From assembly GCA_035943095.1 (NCBI GenBank), contig DASZCN010000060.1:1-64000 (forward strand): a stretch of DNA of 64,000 bases, in the 5' to 3' direction. Under the pieces are notes generated by a model. The model made no database searches. It was not told the DNA's origin and saw nothing but the letters and a program-made list of their open reading frames with translations. Position numbers and translations under genes: made by a program. Within the stretch, counting starts at the first letter, position 1, and every line of letters starts with the position of its first letter. This DNA is from AG41 sp035943095 (GTDB taxonomy: Bacteria; Gemmatimonadota; Gemmatimonadetes; Gemmatimonadales; GWC2-71-9). Shown piece after piece: positions 15,792 through 23,721 of this stretch.

Positions 15792-17119
15792 TGGCTACCA
15801 TGTTCGCGCTAGCGCTCGTTCAGCAACCCGCACCCCCCGTCGATACATCGCGCGGCCGGCCGTGCAAAGTCGTGATCGACTCGGTGGGCCGGCAGGCGCA
15901 GCAGGTGGAGGTGCGAGCGGGGGAGACGAACGTGTTCGCGGGCGGCGGCGTCCTGGCGCACTGTGAGGGCACGGGCACCACGCTCTCCGCCGACAGCGTC
16001 GCCTGGTTCGCGGGCGTTCGGCGGTTCGACATGATCGGCCAGCGCAACATTGTGCATATCCGCGACACCACGCTCACGCTGGACGCGACGACGGCAGCCT
16101 ACTTTCTCGGCCAGGAGCGACTCGAGGCGCACAGGAACGTAGTGGCGGTGAACCGCACGACGGGATCCGTGCTGCGCGGCCCCAATCTCAACTATTACCG
16201 TGCCGTGCCCGGTATCCGCGACACGATCGAGATGTATAGCACCGGCCGTCCCACCATCGACTACCACGCCACCGCGGATTCGGGCGAGCCGTACATCATC
16301 GTGGCCGATCGAGTCCGCTTGAAGGGGAACGATCGGATGTGGGGAGGCGGTCGCGTGACGATCGACCGCAGTGACTTCGCCGCCCAGGGCGATTCGATGC
16401 AGCTCGATCAGCGCGCGGGATTTGGAGTGCTCGTCGGCAAGCCGGCCGTAGAGGGGAAGGGCGCCCGGGCGTACAAGCTCACCGGCACGCGTATCGAGCT
16501 GGGCCTGGCGGGCCGCGAGATCAAGCGCGTCAAGGCACTGGGCCAGGGCGTGGCGACCGGATCGGATTGGCGCCTCACGGCGGACACGATCCACCTCTTT
16601 TTAGACCGCAGCAAGTTGCAGCGGGCCTTCGCCTGGGGTCCGAAGGACTCCGTCAAGGCACACGCCGTGTCCACGACGAACACCATCCGGTCTGACTCCC
16701 TGGCGCTCGACCTGCCGGACGAAGTGCTCACGGAGGCGCGTGCCTTCGGGCACGCCTTCTCGACGTCCAAGAAGGATTCGACCAAGAACGCCGATGTGGA
16801 TTGGATCGCCGGCGATTCGCTCACGGCCCGCTGGACGCAGGTTCCGGACTCCGCCGGCACTCTCAAGAGCAAGATGCACGAGCTCATTTCCCGAAACAAT
16901 GCGCGCGCGCTCACCCACATGCAGAGCGAGCACGACACCGCGGGTCCGTCCATCAATTACTCACGGGGGCAGATCATCCGCATCGTCCTGAAGAGGGAGA
17001 AGGTGGACACCGTGATCGTGACCGGGCACGCCGACGGCGTGCAGCTCGAGCATCGGCCGCCGGCACCGCCCGACACCACGAAGCACAAGACGCCTCCCCC
17101 CACTGTGCCCAACCGATGA
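15788..17119 (+). CDS. lptA: Long OstA/LptA-like periplasmic protein
   Basis: Probable periplasmic LPS bridge protein. 443 residues, over twice the usual LptA of about 180. A short hydrophobic start (MATMFALALVQQ) is followed by repeated OstA-type strands such as LSADSVAWFAGVRRFDMIGQ and VVAVNRTTGSVLRG, continuing through the protein to RIVLKREKVDTVIVTGHADGVQ. The C-terminus is Pro-rich. The gene overlaps lptC and lptB by 4 bases each. It could be a fused or tandem LptA, or an LptD N-terminal-like protein without a barrel; LptA is favoured by position. Confidence 0.7.
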   Translation: MMATMFALALVQQPAPPVDTSRGRPCKVVIDSVGRQAQQVEVRAGETNVFAGGGVLAHCEGTGTTLSADSVAWFAGVRRFDMIGQRNIVHIRDTTLTLDATTAAYFLGQERLEAHRNVVAVNRTTGSVLRGPNLNYYRAVPGIRDTIEMYSTGRPTIDYHATADSGEPYIIVADRVRLKGNDRMWGGGRVTIDRSDFAAQGDSMQLDQRAGFGVLVGKPAVEGKGARAYKLTGTRIELGLAGREIKRVKALGQGVATGSDWRLTADTIHLFLDRSKLQRAFAWGPKDSVKAHAVSTTNTIRSDSLALDLPDEVLTEARAFGHAFSTSKKDSTKNADVDWIAGDSLTARWTQVPDSAGTLKSKMHELISRNNARALTHMQSEHDTAGPSINYSRGQIIRIVLKREKVDTVIVTGHADGVQLEHRPPAPPDTTKHKTPPPTVPNR

Positions 17120-18324
17120 CGGCCCAGCTACCGACGCGACATGTGGCCGATCTGGTGGCCGAGCGATACTCCGCACTCCCGCTCGCCGCTGCGGCGCTCG
17201 CCCGCGTCGCCGACGGGCGCGGTGGGGCAACACTCGGCGAGCTGGCGATCGCGTACCGGGAGGAGTTCCTGAAGCTTCGGGCGCGCTCGAGAGGCGCTGG
17301 GGGGGGAGGCCTGCCCGAACTGGGCGCGTTGTCGGTCGAGCAGTTTCGGGCGGAGCTGCGCTCGGTGCTGCCCCGGCTCGCCGTCCTCAGGATTGTCGAG
17401 TACCCCGTCGGTCTGCTGACCGATAGCACGCCAATCACCTTCACCGGCGATATGTGGGCCGAGGTACTCGCGGACCGGGAGGACATCGCAGACCGGTTGC
17501 TCGACGCGGCCGAGCGCGCGGTCGCCCGCGCCGAGGCCGCCAGTGGCGAGCATCCGGTCATCACCGGCGGCAGCCGCCTGGAGGCGCGAGGACTCCTCAA
17601 GGTCTACAAGAGCCGCCCGGTCGTGAACGACGTGAGCGTACAACTCGAGCAGGGCGAGATCGTCGGCCTCCTCGGGCCCAACGGAGCCGGCAAGACGACG
17701 ACCTTCTACATGATCACGGGCCTGGTGCGGCCGGACGGGGGCCACATCGAATTCGACGGCCGGGACATCACCGACGAGCCGATGTACCGCCGGGCGCGGA
17801 TGGGCATCGGTTACCTGGCGCAGGAGCCGTCGGTCTTCCGGAAGCTGACGGTAGAGGAGAACGTCCAGGCAATTCTCGAGACGCTGCCGATCGAGGGCGA
17901 TGAGCGCGCGCACCGGATGGAGCGCCTGCTCGACGAGCTGGCGATCAAGCACTTGCGGCGCCAGAAGGGCTTCCAGCTCTCGGGCGGCGAGCGGCGCCGT
18001 CTCGAGATCACCCGCGCGCTCGTCACCGAGCCCAAGTTCATGCTGCTCGACGAGCCGTTCGCGGGCGTGGATCCGATCGCCGTGCACGACATCCAGACCA
18101 TCGTGGCCGGACTCCGGCACAAGGGCATCGGGGTTCTGATCACCGACCACAATGTGGAGCAGACGCTCGACATCGTGGATCGCGCCTACATCATGTTCGA
18201 GGGCAAGGTCCAGGTCGCCGGCAGCGTCCGGGAGCTCGTGTTCTCCGACCGCGTCGCGAACCTGTACCTCGGGCCCACGCTCACCGCCCGACTCCGCGCC
18301 CGTCTCGGGCAGCCCCCGGTATGA
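17116..18324 (+). CDS. lptB: LPS export ABC ATPase LptB with N-terminal extension
   Basis: Cytoplasmic ATPase powering LPS extraction. 402 residues; LptB is usually about 240. Residues 155-402 are canonical: Walker A GPNGAGKTT, Q-loop YLAQEPSVFRKLTVEENV, signature LSGGERRR, Walker B MLLDEPFAGVDP and the switch His in LITDHNVEQT. Residues 1-154 form an extra region of mainly helical character with a Gly-rich break (AGGGG) and the stretch ITFTGDMWAEVLADREDIADR. No ATG, GTG or TTG occurs in frame at the domain border, so the fusion looks real. Confidence 0.88.
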   Translation: MTAQLPTRHVADLVAERYSALPLAAAALARVADGRGGATLGELAIAYREEFLKLRARSRGAGGGGLPELGALSVEQFRAELRSVLPRLAVLRIVEYPVGLLTDSTPITFTGDMWAEVLADREDIADRLLDAAERAVARAEAASGEHPVITGGSRLEARGLLKVYKSRPVVNDVSVQLEQGEIVGLLGPNGAGKTTTFYMITGLVRPDGGHIEFDGRDITDEPMYRRARMGIGYLAQEPSVFRKLTVEENVQAILETLPIEGDERAHRMERLLDELAIKHLRRQKGFQLSGGERRRLEITRALVTEPKFMLLDEPFAGVDPIAVHDIQTIVAGLRHKGIGVLITDHNVEQTLDIVDRAYIMFEGKVQVAGSVRELVFSDRVANLYLGPTLTARLRARLGQPPV

Positions 18325-19781
18325 AGACAGGCCTCCAGCAGCACGCCGCGCTGTCGCAGCAGCTCCGGATCAATCCGCGGCTGTACCAGGCGATGGATCT
18401 GTTGTACATGCCGCTGCTCGACCTCCAGCAGCACTTGAAGCAGGAGCTGCTCGGCAATCCGTTCCTCGAGCTGCTGGAGCCAGAGGACGAGACCGAGGTA
18501 CCCCTCGCGGAGGAGGCCAAGGAGGACGCGAAGGAAGCCGAAAAGAACGACGAGCCGGATTGGGAAGACATCCTGCTCGACGACGGCTCGGACTCGAGCG
18601 CACCGCCGCGCGACCTGAGCGAGGCCCGCGAGTACGTGGAGCCGGTGCCGGTCGAGACCAAAGACCTCGCCGATCACCTGCGCGAGCAGGTCCGGCTCCT
18701 GGATCTGACCCCTCGCCAGCAGCTGCTCGCGGAAGAGTTCATCGGCAACATCGCGGAGGACGGCTACCTCGGGGCCACACTCGAGGAGATCGCGCGCGGC
18801 GCGAATCAGCTGCTCGAGGAGCACGCCGTCGAGTCCGAGCAGGACGTGCAGCCGCAGCTATACACGCCTGCCGAGGCCGAGGAGATGCTCCGCATCGTCC
18901 AAAAGCTCGATCCGCCCGGCGTCGGCTCCCGCGATCTGCGCGAGTGCCTGCTGCTGCAGCTCGAGGCGCGGGGCGAGACGGAGACCCTCGCGTACCGCCT
19001 GGTGCGGGAGGCGTTCGAGGACTTGAAAGCGCACCGCTGGAGCGACCTCGGCAAGCGCTTCGGCCTCGACGCGGCCGAGGTGCAGAAGGTGGCTGACGAC
19101 CTGGCCAAGCTCGATCCCAAGCCCGGGCTGCAATACTCGTCTGCGAACGAAGCGTACATCATCCCAGACCTGCTCGTGGAGAAGATCGACGGCGAGTACA
19201 AGGTCTTCTTGAACGATTCAGGGCTGCCGCGACTCCGCATCTCGAAGACCTATCAGGACATCGCGCGCGACAAAAAGAAGTTCCAGGGCGAAAACAAGGA
19301 CTTCATCAACCAGCGCATGAACAGCGCCCACTGGATGATCCAGGCGATCGAGCAGCGGCGCCAGACCATGCTCAAGGTCATGAACTTCATCGTCGACCGG
19401 CAGCGGGAGTTCTTCGAGAAGGGCGTCGAGTACTTGAAGCCGCTCACGCTGCGCGAGGTGGCCGACGTCATCAACATGCACGAGAGCACCGTCAGCCGGG
19501 TGACCAACGAGAAGTACGTCCAGACGCCGCGCGGCCTGCTGCCGCTCAAGTTCTTCTTTTCGAGCGGGCTCTCGACCACCACGGGTGAGGACGCCAGCGC
19601 CCGCGCGATCCGCGCCCAGATTCAGAAGATGGTGTCGGACGAGGACCCCAAGAATCCCCTCACCGACCAGCAGATCGTCGAAATGTTCGCGCAGAAAGGG
19701 GTCAAGATCGCGCGCCGGACCGTCGCCAAGTACCGCGACCAGCTGAGCATCCTCCCGGCCCGCATGCGAAAGCGTTTGTGA
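18321..19781 (+). CDS. rpoN: RNA polymerase sigma-54 factor
   Basis: Alternative sigma factor needing AAA+ activators. 486 residues. Region I is Gln/Leu-rich (ALSQQLRINPRLYQAMDLL), region II strongly acidic (around residues 55-110), the HTH is MHESTVSRVTNEKYVQTPRG and the RpoN box reads ARRTVAKYRDQL. It overlaps lptB by 4 bases; the lptB-rpoN order is also seen in proteobacteria. Confidence 0.97.
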   Translation: MKTGLQQHAALSQQLRINPRLYQAMDLLYMPLLDLQQHLKQELLGNPFLELLEPEDETEVPLAEEAKEDAKEAEKNDEPDWEDILLDDGSDSSAPPRDLSEAREYVEPVPVETKDLADHLREQVRLLDLTPRQQLLAEEFIGNIAEDGYLGATLEEIARGANQLLEEHAVESEQDVQPQLYTPAEAEEMLRIVQKLDPPGVGSRDLRECLLLQLEARGETETLAYRLVREAFEDLKAHRWSDLGKRFGLDAAEVQKVADDLAKLDPKPGLQYSSANEAYIIPDLLVEKIDGEYKVFLNDSGLPRLRISKTYQDIARDKKKFQGENKDFINQRMNSAHWMIQAIEQRRQTMLKVMNFIVDRQREFFEKGVEYLKPLTLREVADVINMHESTVSRVTNEKYVQTPRGLLPLKFFFSSGLSTTTGEDASARAIRAQIQKMVSDEDPKNPLTDQQIVEMFAQKGVKIARRTVAKYRDQLSILPARMRKRL

Positions 19782-20734
19782 GCCTCGCCACCGGCGCCGC
19801 GACGCCAGAGGTGAGCGTCCTCGTCCCGGCCAAGGACGAGGCAGAGAATCTCCATGAGTTCGTCCGCCAGGCGCGCGAGGCGCTGTTGCCGCTGCCGTAC
19901 ACCTGCGAGATCGTCGTGATCGACGATGGCAGCCACGATGGCACTGCGGAGGCGCTGCGCGATCTCTCGGCAAAGCATCCGTTCGTGCGGGTCGTGACCC
20001 ATCGCAGCCAGCGCGGCATCGCGGATGCCCTGGCGTCCGGCGCCGACGCCGCGCGCGGCCGGATCCTCGTGTTCTATCCCGCCGACCTGCAGTACCGGCC
20101 GAGCGACATCCCCGCCTTGGTCCAACCGATCCTCGAAGACTCGGCCGACCTCGTGACCGGGACGAAGCAGGGCCATTACGAGAAGCGCTTCGTCTCGTGG
20201 GTCTACAATGGCCTGTGTCGCTGGTTGTTCGGGGTTCGGGTCGCCGACTTGAATTCAGTGAAGGCGTACCGTCGGGAGGTGATGGACGGCCTGACGACGC
20301 GGCCCGACTGGCACCGGTTCATGGTGGTCATCGCGGCGACGCAGGGCTTCCGCCTCGCGGAGCGCCCGGTGCCGTTGCAGCCCCGACGGGCCGGAAAGTC
20401 GAAGTTCGGCATCGGCCGCATTCCAGTAGGCGTGCTGGATCTCATGTCCGTATGGTTCCAGCTGCGATTCGGCCGCAAGCCGATGTTGTTCTTCGGTGTC
20501 TCAGGAGCCGTGCTGATCCTGTTGGGTTTCCTGGTCGGCGTGTACGCGCTCATCGAGCGCTACGCGCTCCACCAGGGCAACCGGGCGTTTCTTTATCTGG
20601 TCCTGCTGTTGGTGCTGGCCGGCCTGATCCTGTTCGGGTTTGGCTTCGTGGGGGAGATGGTTGCCAGCATGCGCGAGGAGGTCCGAGCGCTCGCGCGTGA
20701 GGTCGAACATCTGAAGGATCGCCCTACCTCGTAA
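19778..20734 (+). CDS. Family 2 glycosyltransferase with C-terminal membrane segments
   Basis: Dolichol-phosphate-mannose-synthase-like enzyme that probably moves a sugar to or from a polyprenyl carrier. 318 residues. GT-A domain with SVLVPAKDEAENL, VVIDDGSHDGT and GADAARGRILVF, then two hydrophobic segments (about 235-260 and 268-292) and a cytoplasmic basic tail. Start GTG 19778 overlaps the rpoN stop as GTGA. Donor and acceptor are not known. Confidence 0.85.
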   Translation: MSLATGAATPEVSVLVPAKDEAENLHEFVRQAREALLPLPYTCEIVVIDDGSHDGTAEALRDLSAKHPFVRVVTHRSQRGIADALASGADAARGRILVFYPADLQYRPSDIPALVQPILEDSADLVTGTKQGHYEKRFVSWVYNGLCRWLFGVRVADLNSVKAYRREVMDGLTTRPDWHRFMVVIAATQGFRLAERPVPLQPRRAGKSKFGIGRIPVGVLDLMSVWFQLRFGRKPMLFFGVSGAVLILLGFLVGVYALIERYALHQGNRAFLYLVLLLVLAGLILFGFGFVGEMVASMREEVRALAREVEHLKDRPTS

Positions 20735-20800
20735 TACTCTTCCAGACGTCGAGGGGGCCTCGGTCGACGCCCTCCTCATGTTTCTGAATGAATCGCTGTT

Positions 20801-20816
20801 GCTGATGCGCATCAGC
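20801..20816. promoter_or_regulatory. Perfect 16-base palindrome, candidate operator
   Basis: GCTGATGCGCATCAGC is identical to its reverse complement. It lies 125 bases before the GTG of the HTH/propeller gene and nine bases before a second inverted repeat. A dimeric regulator could bind here; autoregulation by the adjacent HTH protein is an inference. Confidence 0.45.
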
Positions 20817-20824
20817 CCCGAGTG

Positions 20825-20841
20825 GTCGATGTAGCATCGAC
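20825..20841. promoter_or_regulatory. 7-3-7 inverted repeat, candidate operator
   Basis: GTCGATG, a 3-base spacer TAG, then CATCGAC. The centre is 24.5 bases from the centre of the preceding palindrome, a little over two helical turns, which would put both sites on roughly the same face of the DNA. Confidence 0.4.
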
Positions 20842-20940
20842 GCCCTACCGATATGAAACGGCGCGTCGCACATTTGCCCACGAACGTGCGGGCGCGCGGA
20901 TTGCTGCGCGACACTTGGATTGCCGGACAAGGGGTCGCGC

Positions 20941-22326
20941 GTGCCGCCATTACCGCTTACCACCCTGCTTCAAACCGCGTTACCGGAGCTTTCAACCCGG
21001 ACGCGAGCCATCCTGAGCACCCTCGGCTGCTACAACGGCGACGTGCCCGCGGCGGGCGAGGTGGCCACCCTGATCGGCATGCGCAGCCGGTTTCAGCTCG
21101 CCCGGACGCTGCGGCAGGAAGGGCTCCCGCCCTTCGAGGAGCTGGCCGGGTGGGCGCGCGTTCTTTACTGGCTGTTTGAGGCCGAGGGCACGGGCGTCTC
21201 GCTGCACCGCTTGGCCCGGCGCGCCCGCCTCGATGCGGCAAGCGCCTACCGGCTCGTGCGTCGCGTGACCCGGATGCGGTGGTCTGAGCTCCGGCGCATG
21301 GGCATCGCTGCGGCAGTGGAGCGCCTCCGGGAGCGCTGCCACGGCAGACCCGTGAGCCGCTGCGCCTGTTCGCGACCACCGGCGCCGGCGAGGCGCGCGC
21401 CCAGAGTCCGTACGCCCGAAGCAACCAGTCGCCGATGCGCGCCGAGCAGCCCTCACCATCCCGCCGGTACCCTCGTGCCAGGGCTCCTTGTGAACGGTGC
21501 GCCCTTCGACGTCGCGATCGGCCCAGATGGGACCGCGTACGTCACATGCGTGCGCGCCGCTCGCCTCGAGCGTGTAGCGCTCGAGCCGTTTCGGTCGATT
21601 GGTCGCGTATCGACGGGCCCGGTGCCGACCCGGATCGTGTTCAACGCAGCGGGTACGTTCGCCTATGTGACGAATCAGTTCGCCGAGGAGGTGGGCGTCA
21701 TCGACGTTGAACGCGGGGAGCAGGTAGCGTCGATCGACGTGCCCGGCCATCCGTTGGGAGCCGTGCTGGCGCCCGACAACCGCACGCTGTTCGTCGCGAC
21801 CAATCTCGACCGTCTGCATGCCATCTCTCTACACTCCGGAAGAATGAGGTCCTCCGTCTCCGTGCCACAGGTATGCACGGAAATCGCGCTCGACGCGAGC
21901 GGACACCGGCTGTTCCTCCCGACCTGGAACGCAGGACGCATCCTGGAGTTCGAGACGAGTACCCTCCAGGTGATGCGACGCTTCGACGTCGGCGGAAAGG
22001 TGCAGGGAGTGGCGCTGCCGTCGGACGGCCGGACATTGTTCGCGGCCAACGAGGACGGCTGGCTGGATGTGATCCAGTTGAGTAGTGGGGTTCGCACCCG
22101 CCTGCAGTTCGGCACCACGACTTTCGGCGTGCGGGTGAGTCCCGACGATGCCCTCGTGTACGTTACCCTGCTCGGAGCGGGGCAGGTGGTGGTACTCGAC
22201 CGGTGGACGCTCCAGGTGGTGACTACGCTCCACCCTGGGGGCCAGCCCCGGCGCGTCGATTTCGACTCCTCGGGCCGCTTCGCGCTCATCGCGAACGAGG
22301 CCGGATGGGTGGATCTGGTGCGGTAG
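20941..22326 (+). CDS. HTH DNA-binding domain fused to YVTN-type beta-propeller
   Basis: 461 residues from GTG 20941, chosen because AAGGGG (20929-20934) precedes it at 6 bases; TTG 20920 is in frame but lacks a ribosome site. Residues 1 to about 130 resemble an AraC-like C-terminal HTH (VSLHRLARRARLDAASAYRL, VTRMRWSELRRMG). An Arg/Pro-rich linker (about 130-170) follows, then a six- or seven-bladed propeller with AYVTNQFAEEVGVID and FALIANEAGWVDLVR. There is no signal or membrane segment, so the propeller is probably cytoplasmic. The next gene carries a matching propeller. Confidence 0.72.
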   Translation: MPPLPLTTLLQTALPELSTRTRAILSTLGCYNGDVPAAGEVATLIGMRSRFQLARTLRQEGLPPFEELAGWARVLYWLFEAEGTGVSLHRLARRARLDAASAYRLVRRVTRMRWSELRRMGIAAAVERLRERCHGRPVSRCACSRPPAPARRAPRVRTPEATSRRCAPSSPHHPAGTLVPGLLVNGAPFDVAIGPDGTAYVTCVRAARLERVALEPFRSIGRVSTGPVPTRIVFNAAGTFAYVTNQFAEEVGVIDVERGEQVASIDVPGHPLGAVLAPDNRTLFVATNLDRLHAISLHSGRMRSSVSVPQVCTEIALDASGHRLFLPTWNAGRILEFETSTLQVMRRFDVGGKVQGVALPSDGRTLFAANEDGWLDVIQLSSGVRTRLQFGTTTFGVRVSPDDALVYVTLLGAGQVVVLDRWTLQVVTTLHPGGQPRRVDFDSSGRFALIANEAGWVDLVR

Positions 22327-22500
22327 TTCACGCCGGTTATGACGTTTTGTGCGCCGGCTCTCACTTCGGCGCCGCGCCACGACTAAACTCGAGGCAGGGA
22401 CGCCGTACCGCACAGTTGCGGTCCGGCACTTGCGTAGTACGTGCGACAGTCATAGTCAACGTATGGCGGTATCGTAACGCGCAGCAGGATCGGAGAGCGT
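22327..22500. other. Intergenic region with two hairpins
   Basis: 174 bases. GCGCCG (22351-22356) pairs with CGGCGC (22367-22372), and ACCGCA (22407-22412) pairs with TGCGGT (22417-22422). Neither is followed by a T tract. A GGAG (22492-22495) provides the ribosome site for the following lipoprotein gene. No small ORF of note is seen. Confidence 0.4.
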
Positions 22501-23721
22501 ATGAAGCGTCCTCGGTGCTTCTTCATTTCTGTTCTGGCGGTCGTCGCGGCCCTGGCCTCTGCATGCAGTAGCGCGACTGCGCCTACGACGCCCGTCGACC
22601 CCGTCCTTGTCGGGATCTTCCTCGCGCCGCGCGATACGAGCATTCCCCAGAAGCACAGCGTGCAGCTGCGCTTGACCGCGCTCGACTCGGCCGGCAATGA
22701 GATTGAGAACGTGAGCGTGCGGCCTACCTATACGACCAACAACCCCGCGCTCGTATCCGTGAGCCCGCAGGGGTTGGTACAGTCGCTCGGCCCGGCGGGC
22801 CACGCAACGATCACGGCGCACATCGGCGACTTCGGCGATACGGTCAGCATCTTCGTATTCGACTCGAGCCTGGCCGGCCGCGTGCCGCTCACGAGCCGGG
22901 CCTATGCCGTCGCGATCTCCTCCGCGGGGGTCGTCTACGTCGGTCAGCCCGACTTAGGACGCCTGATTCGGGCTGATCTTCCCAACATGGCGTTTACGAC
23001 CTCAGTCACGGTCGGGGATACCCCAACCGAAGTCGCGTTCAATTCGACCGGGACGAAAGCCTACGTTACGAATCAATTCAGTCAGAACGTGGGTGTGATC
23101 GACGCGGCGTCCAACACCCAGACGGCGACCGTGCCAGTCGCCGGCAATCCGTTCGCCGTGATCGTGGCGCCGGGAGACAGCATCGTTTGGGTCACGACGA
23201 CCGCCGACAGCCTCTTCGGCATCAATGCGTCGTCCTTGCAGATCATACACCGGCTGCAGCTACCCATCATTTCCAATGGGTTCGCCATACGGGACTCGCT
23301 GCTCTACGTGAGCACCCGGGATGCGGGGATCGTGACCGAGATCAACCTGAAGACGACCACGGTCTTGCGCACGTTGGCCGTGGGTGGTGCGCCGCAGGGG
23401 ATCGTCGTCTCTCCCGACGGCACCCAGTTGTACATCGCCAACGAAAACGCCACGCTCCAGTTCTGGAGTCTGACGAGCAACAGCTCGCTTGGCACGACCT
23501 CCCTGGCGGGCCGGGGTTTCGGATTGGCGCGGCGTCCGACGGATGGAAACCTCTACGTCACGACGCTCGAGGCCGGACAAGTGCAGGTCGTCGATCCGAC
23601 GAGCCACGCGATTGTGCAGGTGATCAATGTTGGAGGGATCCCGCGCCGGATCGCGTTTACGGCCGACGGGCGCACGGGCGTGGTGGCGAATGAGGCGAGC
23701 TGGGTCGATTTCCTCCGCTAG
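22501..23721 (+). CDS. Lipoprotein with Ig-like region and YVTN beta-propeller
   Basis: 406 residues. A clear lipoprotein signal (KRPRCFFISVLAVVAALASAC, lipobox LASAC), then a Big2-like region (about 35-120: QLRLTALDSAGNEIENV, NPALVSVSPQGLV) and a beta-propeller. The propeller matches the preceding HTH protein closely, for example PTEVAFNSTGTKAYVTNQF and GVVANEASWVDFLR at the end. Likely anchored in the outer or inner membrane facing the periplasm or outside. Ligand unknown. The stop codon overlaps that of the convergent GT4 gene in CTAG. Confidence 0.8.
   Translation: MKRPRCFFISVLAVVAALASACSSATAPTTPVDPVLVGIFLAPRDTSIPQKHSVQLRLTALDSAGNEIENVSVRPTYTTNNPALVSVSPQGLVQSLGPAGHATITAHIGDFGDTVSIFVFDSSLAGRVPLTSRAYAVAISSAGVVYVGQPDLGRLIRADLPNMAFTTSVTVGDTPTEVAFNSTGTKAYVTNQFSQNVGVIDAASNTQTATVPVAGNPFAVIVAPGDSIVWVTTTADSLFGINASSLQIIHRLQLPIISNGFAIRDSLLYVSTRDAGIVTEINLKTTTVLRTLAVGGAPQGIVVSPDGTQLYIANENATLQFWSLTSNSSLGTTSLAGRGFGLARRPTDGNLYVTTLEAGQVQVVDPTSHAIVQVINVGGIPRRIAFTADGRTGVVANEASWVDFLR

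Larger units (their letters stand above)
20735..20940. other. Intergenic region with inverted repeats
   Basis: 206 bases between the glycosyltransferase and the HTH/propeller gene. It holds CGTCGA...TCGACG (near 20747-20768), the palindrome at 20801-20816 and the inverted repeat at 20825-20841. No run of T follows any of them, so they read better as operators than as intrinsic terminators. Confidence 0.5.

Noticed and set aside
16801..17115. Further upstream extension of the lptB frame into the lptA-like gene.
   Set aside because: That part overlaps a supported gene and has shadow composition; ATG 17116 makes a 4-base overlap like its neighbours. The extension after 17116 is kept because no other frame explains it.
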